From positions 186,001 through 250,000 of the forward strand of contig NZ_JAUXYL010000007.1 of the NCBI RefSeq assembly GCF_030694375.1: a stretch of DNA of 64,000 nucleotides. Direction: 5' to 3'. The stretch comes from Algoriphagus sp. Lineage in GTDB: Bacteria; Bacteroidota; Bacteroidia; Cytophagales; Cyclobacteriaceae. This document shows, in pieces, positions 1-7,647 of the stretch. Within the stretch, counting starts at the first letter, position 1; the number at the start of each line of letters is the position of its first letter. Made by a program: the position numbers and the translations under genes. The notes under the pieces are model-generated. The model made no database searches. It was given only the letters and a program-made list of their open reading frames with translations, and was not told the DNA's origin.

Positions 1-315
1 GAAACCGAAGCGGAGCTAAACGAAGTGTTTGCCAATATGCAAAATGCGAAAGGAACTGTGCGGGAAGAGGGGGAATGCACTTGCTGCTATTCAAAATCCC
101 AGAAAAGCTGGATCACCGATCCTCAGGGCATTGACTGGGAGGCCTTCTACACCCATGGCACTGCTACGGTGTATGGAGAAGGAATCAACGCAAGACCTTC
201 CCCGGAGGTCATGGACCAATGGACTGACAACGACAGCAAAAATGCACAGCCCGAAAAGCCTGAATCTGCTTCACTGATCAAAAAATCCTGTGGCAGCGAC
301 AGCTGTACAGTTTAA
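1..315 (+). CDS. ArsI/CadI-like VOC-fold protein, C-terminal part (5' end outside window)
   Basis: The reading frame is open from the first base and stops with TAA at 313-315, so only about 104 C-terminal residues are seen. The stretch CTCCYSKSQKSWITDPQG followed by WEAFYTHG matches the end of the cadmium-induced/ArsI branch of the glyoxalase-bleomycin (VOC) superfamily. In ArsI the vicinal Cys pair binds trivalent arsenic and the enzyme cleaves carbon-arsenic bonds. The tail adds another pair (CGSDSC), which could also bind metal. The GTG at 25 is internal, not a start. A detoxification role is inferred from the family; no other ars gene is visible to the right. Confidence 0.75.
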   Translation, partial: ETEAELNEVFANMQNAKGTVREEGECTCCYSKSQKSWITDPQGIDWEAFYTHGTATVYGEGINARPSPEVMDQWTDNDSKNAQPEKPESASLIKKSCGSDSCTV

Positions 316-578
316 GAAAATGAAGGTCGGGGATCGGGAGCTGCTTCGGCAAATCACCCCAGGCTACTGAGGGCTGCTGAAAAATTTTACTGGCTTGACC
401 CTAAGGCTCCTACTCCGACTTCATTTTTCAGCGGAATAATTCCCGGCTTCGGAAGGCTGAATCCCGTTAAGCCTAGGGAAGCTCGAAACCATCGCCTACA
501 ACAGGGAGGAGCAGGCCTATCAAAAGGAGCATCCGCCGAAAAGCTTTGGGAGTAGGCAAATAAGCAAAACACAAACAC

Positions 579-1259
579 ATGAACTTTACGATCACAATCA
601 CCAACGTTTCAACAGTTGAAGAACTTCCCGGCTATTGGAAGGATCAGGATTACATCAACTTGTTGGAAGCCTTCAATTTTCCGGATGCCAACACGGTAAA
701 GCCGGAAAACCTGAGGGAAATGCTCCATATGGCAATCACCGATTTTGAACCCAATGAAGCTGCGGAGATTGTATTGACCTACAAACTTTCCGAGCGCTTA
801 AACGAAGGGCAAATCGCTCAAATTTCCAATGACATGCTGCTGGACAAGATCTCCGAAGAGTATCCTGAAATCGACCTGCATCATGATTTGTTCAGCATCA
901 ACCAATTGCTGTTCAAGGCTTTCAACGGGAAATTCCCGAATGCAAAAGCAACCCTGGCAGACTTCGCTATGGTTTCCAAGGATGGCTTTGCGGGGGAAAT
1001 CACCAAGGAAATGGTTTTAAAATCCCTGAATAATGGGATCTCGGACAGGAATCTCATCAAAAGATTATTCACCGAGCAGATGACTACCGCCAAGAAATTT
1101 GAAGAGGCGGATGGGGTATTGTGGGAATTGAACAAGAAAGATGCGACAAACTTTAATCTGGTAACTTCAGAATACTGGTTGAAAAAGGAGGAGTTTGAGC
1201 AGTCTGAATTTGAAGGGCATTGCTTGCTGACGGAAGATGAGGAAAGCGAAAATTCCTAA
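579..1259 (+). CDS. hypothetical protein, acidic, cytosolic
   Basis: This is an ATG-started 226-residue protein with no signal peptide, no membrane segment and no motif I recognise. It is acidic and looks mainly helical, and ends in a Glu/Ser-rich tail (LLTEDEESENS). Codon use resembles that of the neighbours, so it is probably a real gene. It stands alone: 263 bp separate it from the ArsI-like gene and 83 bp from the methyltransferase. No function can be assigned. Confidence 0.7.
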   Translation: MNFTITITNVSTVEELPGYWKDQDYINLLEAFNFPDANTVKPENLREMLHMAITDFEPNEAAEIVLTYKLSERLNEGQIAQISNDMLLDKISEEYPEIDLHHDLFSINQLLFKAFNGKFPNAKATLADFAMVSKDGFAGEITKEMVLKSLNNGISDRNLIKRLFTEQMTTAKKFEEADGVLWELNKKDATNFNLVTSEYWLKKEEFEQSEFEGHCLLTEDEESENS

Positions 1260-1342
1260 GCAGGCTCCGTTTGAGTGTAGTTTGACGCTTGCCCATTTAG
1301 CTAGATCTGCTGACTTTAGTCTATTTTCATGGGTCAGTGGGA

Positions 1343-2317
1343 ATGAATACCGAAGAATTCCCACTGCCCAAGAAAATACCTATGGATCGAACTGAAACAG
1401 TCTTTTGCCCGGTGTGTGACAGTGTCGATCATCAGCATTTCATCTCCACCAATGCCCTGATGCATGCGGCCAATGCGGAGTGCTATGTATTCCACAAGTG
1501 CTCAGCTTGCGAGTCGGTGTTTTTGACCAATGGCGTCAGGGAATATGAATTAGCCGCCTATTATACCCGGGATTACCTCCCCTACAAAGGGGCAGCGGCA
1601 TGGGGCAGATACAATTCCTTTGTGGCAGGAAGTCAGCGGAAATTGGACCGCAAGCGCGTGCAGGTGGTGGCAGGAGTGACCCAGGACAAAAAAGGTTTTT
1701 TCAGCATCCTCGATGTGGGTTGTGGGCAGCCCAGCTTCTTGGAGTTGGTGCAGGCGAAATTAAATGCAGACTGCATCGGCATCGATTTCTCGGACAATGG
1801 GTGGAAGCATCAGGCCTATCCCAGTCTAACGCTCATCAAAACCTCACTTGCGGACTTCGTCCCAAGCCAGTCCTTTGATGTGATTACGCTTTGGCATTAC
1901 CTCGAGCACGATTTTCACCTGCACGAGACCGTCGAAAAACTACATGCCTGCTTAAATCCCGGGGGTAAATTGATCATAGAGGTGCCGGATTATCAGAGTG
2001 TCAGTGCGCGGAGGCAAAAACAATTCTGGCAGGGATGGCATAGCCCGAGACACCTTACCCTATTTTCCGAAAAGGGCTTCCAAGCCCTGTTTGCAGCGGA
2101 CAAATGGACCATAAGCAAGCATCTGAGGTATGGCACATTGGATGCCTTCACGCTGTATTGGCTGGGCAAAATGGAACAAAAACACATCAACTGGTTTGAT
2201 TCCATGGAAAGGGAGTTTTGGCCTTTGGTGTTCTTCAAAGTACTCAGCTTTCCATTTTTTGCTTTTGAAAGGGTTTTTTCAATGGGTTTGCAGCTGATCG
2301 TCGTTCAAAAGAAGTAA
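1343..2317 (+). CDS. class I SAM-dependent methyltransferase with N-terminal zinc ribbon
   Basis: The N-terminus has a CPVC pair (about residue 22) and a second pair, CSAC, about 25 residues later, which resembles a four-Cys zinc ribbon. A class I methyltransferase core follows: motif I LDVGCGQPSF, an LWHYLEHDFHL segment, then LNPGGKLIIEVPDYQS, typical of the Methyltransf_23 family. Such proteins methylate small molecules or sugars; the substrate cannot be read from sequence. I chose ATG at 1343; a GTG at 1337 in frame is an alternative, and the Met 13 codons downstream still precedes the zinc ribbon. The C-terminal 60 residues are aromatic and hydrophobic (FFKVLSFPFFAFERVF), suggesting membrane contact. 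Confidence 0.85.
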   Translation: MNTEEFPLPKKIPMDRTETVFCPVCDSVDHQHFISTNALMHAANAECYVFHKCSACESVFLTNGVREYELAAYYTRDYLPYKGAAAWGRYNSFVAGSQRKLDRKRVQVVAGVTQDKKGFFSILDVGCGQPSFLELVQAKLNADCIGIDFSDNGWKHQAYPSLTLIKTSLADFVPSQSFDVITLWHYLEHDFHLHETVEKLHACLNPGGKLIIEVPDYQSVSARRQKQFWQGWHSPRHLTLFSEKGFQALFAADKWTISKHLRYGTLDAFTLYWLGKMEQKHINWFDSMEREFWPLVFFKVLSFPFFAFERVFSMGLQLIVVQKK

Positions 2318-2515
2318 AAACTTGTCATCTCCATTTGAGCGATGCTTAGCTGTTTTTGGAAACTGAATTTCGAAGGCTTCGGCTGTCAATTGCCTTCGGT
2401 ACGTAAATTAACACCGCAGCCCTACCCTTTTCGGACAAGAAGTTCGATTCCGGATGAACAGAACCCTTAAACATTTTTTTTAGAATAATTATCCGATTAA
2501 AATGAATTAGTCACT

Positions 2516-3217
2516 ATGAATCAAATCACCACATGTAGCTTTTTCAAGGTTGAGGGCTTTTCAAATAAATGGTGGGCCTTCAAACAAATGCAGCTTGGCC
2601 TCGACGCACTGAAAGAGATCAGCGGACTGACTTTTTCCAAATTATTGGGTTCGGGCGGGAAAAATGGATTTAGCGCCCTGCCAAATTTTGGGACCTATGT
2701 GCTCTTTTGTGTCTGGGAGTCTGAAAGGCATGCCTTGAATTTTTTCTCAGAAAATCCTTTTTTCAAAACCTATCAGAAAAAAAGCCAGGAGCAGTTTACC
2801 GCATTCCTGTATGCAGCAGAGTCCCATGGTACTTGGGACGGGATACAGCCATTTGTAAAAAGCGCCACATTGGACATGACCAAGCCTGTGGTCGTATTGA
2901 CGCGGGCAAGAATTCATTTCGGGAAATTGTGGTCATTCTGGACCAAGGTGGGTAAAGTAAGCCGGAGTTCAGAAGGGTATGCGGGCTTGGCCTTATCGAT
3001 TGGTGTGGGCGAATGGCCCCTAATTCAACAGGCGACCTTGAGCATCTGGCAAAGTCAATCCGAAATGCTTGATTTTGCCTACAAAAACCAGAAGCACAAG
3101 GAGGTTCTCCAGCTTACCCGGAAACTGAAGTGGTACAAGGAAGAAATGTTTGCGCGCTTTGTTCCCTACAAGTTTGAGGGAATTTGGGAGGGTAAAAATG
3201 TGGCGGATTTGGTTTGA
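2516..3217 (+). CDS. CrtA-like (spheroidene monooxygenase family) protein
   Basis: The 233-residue protein fits the CrtA/spheroidene monooxygenase family: an N-terminal block with KWWAFKQMQLGLDAL, then GLTFSKLLGSGGKNGFS and PNFGTYVLFCVWES, followed by paired aromatic and His positions. CrtA enzymes introduce oxygen at C-2 of acyclic carotenoid ends. Pigmented Cytophagales use related enzymes to make keto- and hydroxy-carotenoids such as flexixanthin, so a pigment role is plausible. No crt gene lies in the window and the gene appears monocistronic, so the carotenoid link is inferred. Start is the ATG at 2516; an AT-rich stretch precedes it. Confidence 0.7.
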   Translation: MNQITTCSFFKVEGFSNKWWAFKQMQLGLDALKEISGLTFSKLLGSGGKNGFSALPNFGTYVLFCVWESERHALNFFSENPFFKTYQKKSQEQFTAFLYAAESHGTWDGIQPFVKSATLDMTKPVVVLTRARIHFGKLWSFWTKVGKVSRSSEGYAGLALSIGVGEWPLIQQATLSIWQSQSEMLDFAYKNQKHKEVLQLTRKLKWYKEEMFARFVPYKFEGIWEGKNVADLV

Positions 3218-3378
3218 AATAAAATTGCCTGAATTCTTCCAAAATTACTTTTAAGCCGGTTTCGCTACAGTATTGCCATCCTTTGGTCTAGTTTTGCCTT
3301 GATTTGGATTGCAGCGCTTGGTAAATTCCCGCCACAAGCCATACTTCAGCTAAAAATCAGACCTAAGCAAAACCCCCC

Positions 3379-4281
3379 ATGTCCAAAAAACGCATATTCT
3401 TCACCGGAGGATCAGGAAAAGCAGGAAAGCACGTGATCCCTTACCTACTCGAACAAGGATATCGGGTAATGAATGTTGACCTCGTGCCATTGAAAATTCC
3501 CGGCGTGGATAATCTGACAGCGGATATCACAGACTCCGGACAGATGTTTAATGCTATGAGTTCGTATGCCGGCTTGGATGAATTGGAAGCAGGAAATGGG
3601 GTACCGAAGTTTGATGCGGTGGTTCATTTTGCCGCTGTGCCCCGAATCCTGATCAACCCGGACAATGAAACTTTTCGGGTCAATACCCTGGGCACCTATA
3701 ATGTGATTGAGGCTGCAGTCAAGCTTGGGATAAAGAAGGTCATCATCGCCTCCTCCGAGACGACCTATGGCATCTGCTTCTCCGACGGCAAAACCGACCC
3801 CAATTCACTGCCTTTGGAGGAGGACTATGATGTGGATCCCATGGATAGCTATGGCTTATCCAAGGTGGTAAATGAGCAAACTGCCCGTGCCTTCCAGCGC
3901 CGATCGGGGATTGATATCTATGCCCTTCGGATCGGAAATGTAATTGAGCCCCACGAATACGCCGAATTGTTTCCTAATTATTTCAAAAACCCGGAAGTAC
4001 GTCGGCGGAATGCATTCTGTTACATCGACGCCCGGGACTTGGGCCAGATTGTGGACTTGTGCTTGAAAAAGGATGAGCTTGGCTTTCAGGTTTTCAATGC
4101 CGGAAATGACCACAATGGCGCTATTATCCCGAGCAAGGTCTTGGCTGAACAGTTTTTCCCCGGCGTGCCACTTACCCGGGAATTGGGAGAGCATGAGGCC
4201 CTGTTTTCCAATCGAAAAATCCGTGAAGTGTTGGGATTTAAGGAAAAGCACAACTGGCGAAACTATGTGAAAGCGGAATAG
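3379..4281 (+). CDS. NAD-dependent epimerase/dehydratase (extended SDR)
   Basis: This 300-residue extended short-chain dehydrogenase has the N-terminal dinucleotide motif TGGSGKAG (TGxxGxxG), an acidic residue ending the second strand (MNVDLV) that suggests NAD, the HFAAVPRI segment, ASSETTYG, and the catalytic YGLSK (YxxxK). The family includes sugar-nucleotide epimerases and dehydrogenases. The C-terminal substrate domain is short, so it may act on an unactivated sugar or sugar acid, as uronate dehydrogenases do. It is monocistronic and convergent with the NlpC/P60 gene. Substrate unknown. Confidence 0.85.
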   Translation: MSKKRIFFTGGSGKAGKHVIPYLLEQGYRVMNVDLVPLKIPGVDNLTADITDSGQMFNAMSSYAGLDELEAGNGVPKFDAVVHFAAVPRILINPDNETFRVNTLGTYNVIEAAVKLGIKKVIIASSETTYGICFSDGKTDPNSLPLEEDYDVDPMDSYGLSKVVNEQTARAFQRRSGIDIYALRIGNVIEPHEYAELFPNYFKNPEVRRRNAFCYIDARDLGQIVDLCLKKDELGFQVFNAGNDHNGAIIPSKVLAEQFFPGVPLTRELGEHEALFSNRKIREVLGFKEKHNWRNYVKAE

Positions 4282-4339
4282 CCCTGAATGCCCAGGGCCT
4301 TGAGGCTTGGCTGAGCAATCACCGAATTAATCCCTTATC

Positions 4340-4888
4340 TCAAATCACACGGATCGCTTTCACAAAGCGGCGGGTATAGCTTGGCTTAGACAGGTCGGTA
4401 AAGATGACTCTCATCTCAGGTCCTGAGGAGGCATGAATGAATTGACTTTCCCGGCCATTTTCACTGGTGACAATTCCGATATGACCAACCACATTTCGGG
4501 TTGGGCTCAGAAACAGCAATAAATCTCCCTTTTGGACATGCTCAATCGGGATTTCTTGACCGAAATTCTGGAAATCCGCTGTAGTACGCGGCACTTTAAT
4601 ATTGAAATGCCGGAAAACATAGTGGACAAATCCGGAGCAGTCAAACCCATCTCTTCCGGAGCCCGCAGTGACATAGGGCGTTCCCAGAAATTCAATTCCA
4701 TAGTCCACGATGCTATTTTTCAAGGAGTCATCCTTTTGCACTGCAACTAGTGGGCTTACCGTTTCGGGCAATTGGACTGGAGTATTTACTGCATCAGACT
4801 TTTCGTAGAATACAAAGCCCAGCGAGAAAATAATCAGCAACATAAATGCGAATTTTCCAATAAACGGGAGTTGGCGTCTCTTTATCAT
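4340..4888 (-). CDS. NlpC/P60 family cysteine peptidase (C40), membrane-anchored or secreted
   Basis: NlpC/P60 enzymes cleave peptide stems of peptidoglycan. The catalytic Cys is in DGFDCSGFVHYVF, the general-base His in VVGHIGIV, and a third polar residue in FIHASSG; the length of the C-terminal domain is normal. A hydrophobic segment near residues 12-28 (FAFMLLIIFSLGFVF) is a signal anchor or uncleaved signal. I prefer the ATG at 4888 because the longer frame would begin with TTG at 4933 and place extra residues before the signal. Expected site of action is the periplasm, in cell-wall remodelling. Confidence 0.85.
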   Translation of the reverse strand: MIKRRQLPFIGKFAFMLLIIFSLGFVFYEKSDAVNTPVQLPETVSPLVAVQKDDSLKNSIVDYGIEFLGTPYVTAGSGRDGFDCSGFVHYVFRHFNIKVPRTTADFQNFGQEIPIEHVQKGDLLLFLSPTRNVVGHIGIVTSENGRESQFIHASSGPEMRVIFTDLSKPSYTRRFVKAIRVI

Positions 4889-5193
4889 AAGGGGTGAATT
4901 GCGTAAATCTACTGTTTTAGCCGTCAAAGTCAAGCTTTAAGCGATTCCACACACCTCAGTCAATGGAATGCAAAGGACATGTGGTGGGGTAGCTCTCCGC
5001 CGATTTACGGGCTAGCACGGGGTAATAACCAAGAAAATTAAATTTGGATTCCAAAAGCGGTACAAGTTCCCGATTATTTAGGGGCCTGGCCCATTGGCAG
5101 CCAAACGTTCAGCTTTGGAAATATCCGTTGCATGGCCACCTGCTTTTGACTATTTTTCTTGCGTTTACACTTGTTGATTAATTGCCACCTACC

Positions 5194-6711
5194 ATGAGAA
5201 TTACAGCCCTTATCTGTTTCCTGCTTTTATCCCTGTCACTTCAGGCTCAAAAAACTGAACGCGCACAGCTCGAAGCGCTCACCGTAAAGCAGTGGCAAGC
5301 TGCCATAAAACTGCTCAATGACCTCGTTTCGATGCCGAATGACGCGGTGTTTCCGGAGCAGATCGAAGAAAATATAGTCTGGTGTGAAAATGTCTTCACT
5401 GCCAGAGGCTGGACGCAGGAGCGACTGGAAACAGGAGGAATCCCCTTGCTTTTGGTGGAAAAAAAGCGGCCGAACTCGAAAAAAACTGCGCTCTTCTACT
5501 TCCATGTCGATGGTCAGGCCGTAGATCGAAGCCGTTGGTTTCAGCCGGATCCATATATCCCTGTCTTAAAAGAGCAAAAAGCGGACGGAACTTGGGAGAT
5601 CATTCCAATGGATCGACTGAATAAAGAATACAATGCAGATTGGCGGATTTTTGCCCGGTCCAGCTCGGATGACAAAGGACCTTTGGCCATGTTTATCAGT
5701 GCTTGGGATGCTTTGACCCAAGCGGGAATTTCTCCTGATTATTCGATCAAGATTATTTTGGACTTTGAGGAAGAGCAAGGTTCGCCGAGACTTCCTGCAG
5801 CCGTGATTCAATACAAGGAAAAACTGACCGCTGATCTGATGCTGATCATGGATGGCCCCCAGCACACCAGCAATAAACCTACCCTCAGCTACGGCGCAAG
5901 AGGAATCTCTGAATTGTTTCTGACGACCTATGGCCCAAAGCTTTCTCAACATAGCGGACACTATGGGAATTATGCGCCCAATCCTGCCCTGTTGCTTTCT
6001 CAGCTTTTGGCTTCGATGAAAGATGAAAACGGCAGAGTCATAATACCGGGATTCTATGAGGGAATTACCCTGAGCGAATCGGAAAAAGCCGTCCTCAATG
6101 CTGTACCTGATGATGAAGTCGCCATCAAAAAACGCCTTGGAATCTCCCGAACTGATCAGGTGGGACAGAGCTATCAGGAGAGCATCCAATATCCTTCGCT
6201 GAACATCCGAGGAATGCGTTCGGCTTGGGTAGGTCCTGAGGCTCGGACCATCATCCCTGAAGTGGCCGTGGCCGAGCTCGATATGCGACTGGTGCCGGAG
6301 TCCGATCCGAAACGGCTGTTTGGACTGATCGAAAACCACATTCGGGAGCAGGGTTTTTACATTGTAGAAAAAGATCCTACCGATGAAGAGCGCATGAAGT
6401 ATCCCAAGATCGTCCGAGTCAACAAATCTATTTCGTATCAGGCATTTCGAACCCCGATGGATTCCGAGGCAGGCGCTTGGCTGAGAAAGAGCATGAATCG
6501 GGCATTTGGTACAGACCCGGTTCAAATCCGGATTTCCGGTGGGTCAATTCCCATTTCCCCTTTTGTCGATGCATTGGGGATTCCGGCAGTCACCATCCCC
6601 ACGGTCAATGCCGACAACAATCAGCACAGCCCAAATGAAAATCTCAGATTGGGCAACTACAAAGACGGGATTGTGACCATTATGAGCGTGCTCACCGAAC
6701 CGATGTATTGA
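5194..6711 (+). CDS. secreted M20-family metallopeptidase (carboxypeptidase/dipeptidase)
   Basis: The ATG at 5194 opens a clear signal peptide (MRITALICFLLLSLSLQAQ); the TTG four codons upstream is less likely. The mature part has M20 features: FYFHVDGQ (first zinc ligand), RSSSDDKGPLAMF (bridging Asp), LDFEEEQGSP (catalytic and metal-binding Glu pair), and NADNNQHSPNENL near the end (last His ligand). The middle holds the usual dimerisation domain. M20 enzymes remove C-terminal amino acids or split dipeptides; here probably periplasmic peptide use. The length, 505 residues, suits the longer dipeptidase subgroup. It is monocistronic. Confidence 0.88.
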   Translation: MRITALICFLLLSLSLQAQKTERAQLEALTVKQWQAAIKLLNDLVSMPNDAVFPEQIEENIVWCENVFTARGWTQERLETGGIPLLLVEKKRPNSKKTALFYFHVDGQAVDRSRWFQPDPYIPVLKEQKADGTWEIIPMDRLNKEYNADWRIFARSSSDDKGPLAMFISAWDALTQAGISPDYSIKIILDFEEEQGSPRLPAAVIQYKEKLTADLMLIMDGPQHTSNKPTLSYGARGISELFLTTYGPKLSQHSGHYGNYAPNPALLLSQLLASMKDENGRVIIPGFYEGITLSESEKAVLNAVPDDEVAIKKRLGISRTDQVGQSYQESIQYPSLNIRGMRSAWVGPEARTIIPEVAVAELDMRLVPESDPKRLFGLIENHIREQGFYIVEKDPTDEERMKYPKIVRVNKSISYQAFRTPMDSEAGAWLRKSMNRAFGTDPVQIRISGGSIPISPFVDALGIPAVTIPTVNADNNQHSPNENLRLGNYKDGIVTIMSVLTEPMY

Positions 6712-6795
6712 TTCGCTCGAATAAGCTGCATAAGGAATTGACTCTTTCAGCAAAAGAAACTAGGTGAATAGACAGTAAGAGCTGAGTTTCCTTTG

Positions 6796-7518
6796 CTACT
6801 CGTCATTCTCGGGATTGGTATCATTGACTATGGGAAATCGCTTGACTTCATCCAGTTCTTCGACTTCCTCTGTCTTTTCTCTTGCCGCAAACAAGACTGA
6901 AGAACCCGTCCCCATTCCCATTATCGTCCGCATGGCTTTTTCAGGCTCAATATCCAAAAACCTCATCTGGGTTGAAGGCACATGGTAAATATTCCCGTTC
7001 ATCGGATTTGGTGCAGTAGGGACAAAAACGGTATAGATTCCATCACAGGCCTTTTCGGTAATAAATCCTGTCAAAAGCACTTCGGTGTTGTATGCATCAA
7101 TAAGCACTACCTGACTGAAGGGCATTTTCTTAAGTCCTGAAAATTGCGCGATGGTCTCTTGAAGCGTAGAATAGAGTGGTATTCGAAGTAAGTATCTGCC
7201 TTCAAAAATTTTAAACGATTTTTTACTCCTGGCACTTCTCAGAATTAATCCTATCGTGAAAATAAATACCACCAGGATCAACAAGGCCAATAAGTTTATT
7301 AATAACGCATGCTTCTCGGCATTTTTGTCCAATAAGGCACTGATTGGAGATACAATATTAAAAACAAACTTAAAAATCAGGGAGAGTAAAAACAGGATAA
7401 TGATTGTTGGTAAAACCAATAATAGCCCGTCCAAGAGGGTCTTGATAAAAAATGGTTTGGACCAAAATTTATCCAATGGGATATTTTTATTTGGGTTTGG
7501 ATGCGTAGAATTTTCCAT
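6796..7518 (-). CDS. DUF502 family membrane protein
   Basis: This 240-residue protein has two membrane segments (roughly residues 27-52 and 70-92) followed by a soluble domain. It shows DUF502 hallmarks: a GLLLVLPTIIILF first helix, the VFVPTAPNPMNGNIYHVP segment (the family's PTxPNPxxG motif), and an LDIEPEKAMRTIMGMG tail. The family's function is unknown; plant homologues (LCV/COV) affect membrane trafficking. It is transcribed away from the M20 gene and is probably monocistronic. Confidence 0.85.
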   Translation of the reverse strand: MENSTHPNPNKNIPLDKFWSKPFFIKTLLDGLLLVLPTIIILFLLSLIFKFVFNIVSPISALLDKNAEKHALLINLLALLILVVFIFTIGLILRSARSKKSFKIFEGRYLLRIPLYSTLQETIAQFSGLKKMPFSQVVLIDAYNTEVLLTGFITEKACDGIYTVFVPTAPNPMNGNIYHVPSTQMRFLDIEPEKAMRTIMGMGTGSSVLFAAREKTEEVEELDEVKRFPIVNDTNPENDE

Positions 7519-7647
7519 TGATTTATTTCTGTTTGTCAGCCTAAGAACCGAAGATTTAAGTCAGTTTTATGAGAAAAGTATGCCAAGCCCTCCAATACCG
7601 GTCAACATATCCATTGGACTTCCAGAAAAAGAAAAACTTCCTCCCCG

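Noticed and set aside
5566..6525. Long minus-strand open frame (319 codons) across the M20 gene
   Set aside because: It is antisense to a well-supported M20 peptidase with all metal ligands; its translation has no recognisable motif.
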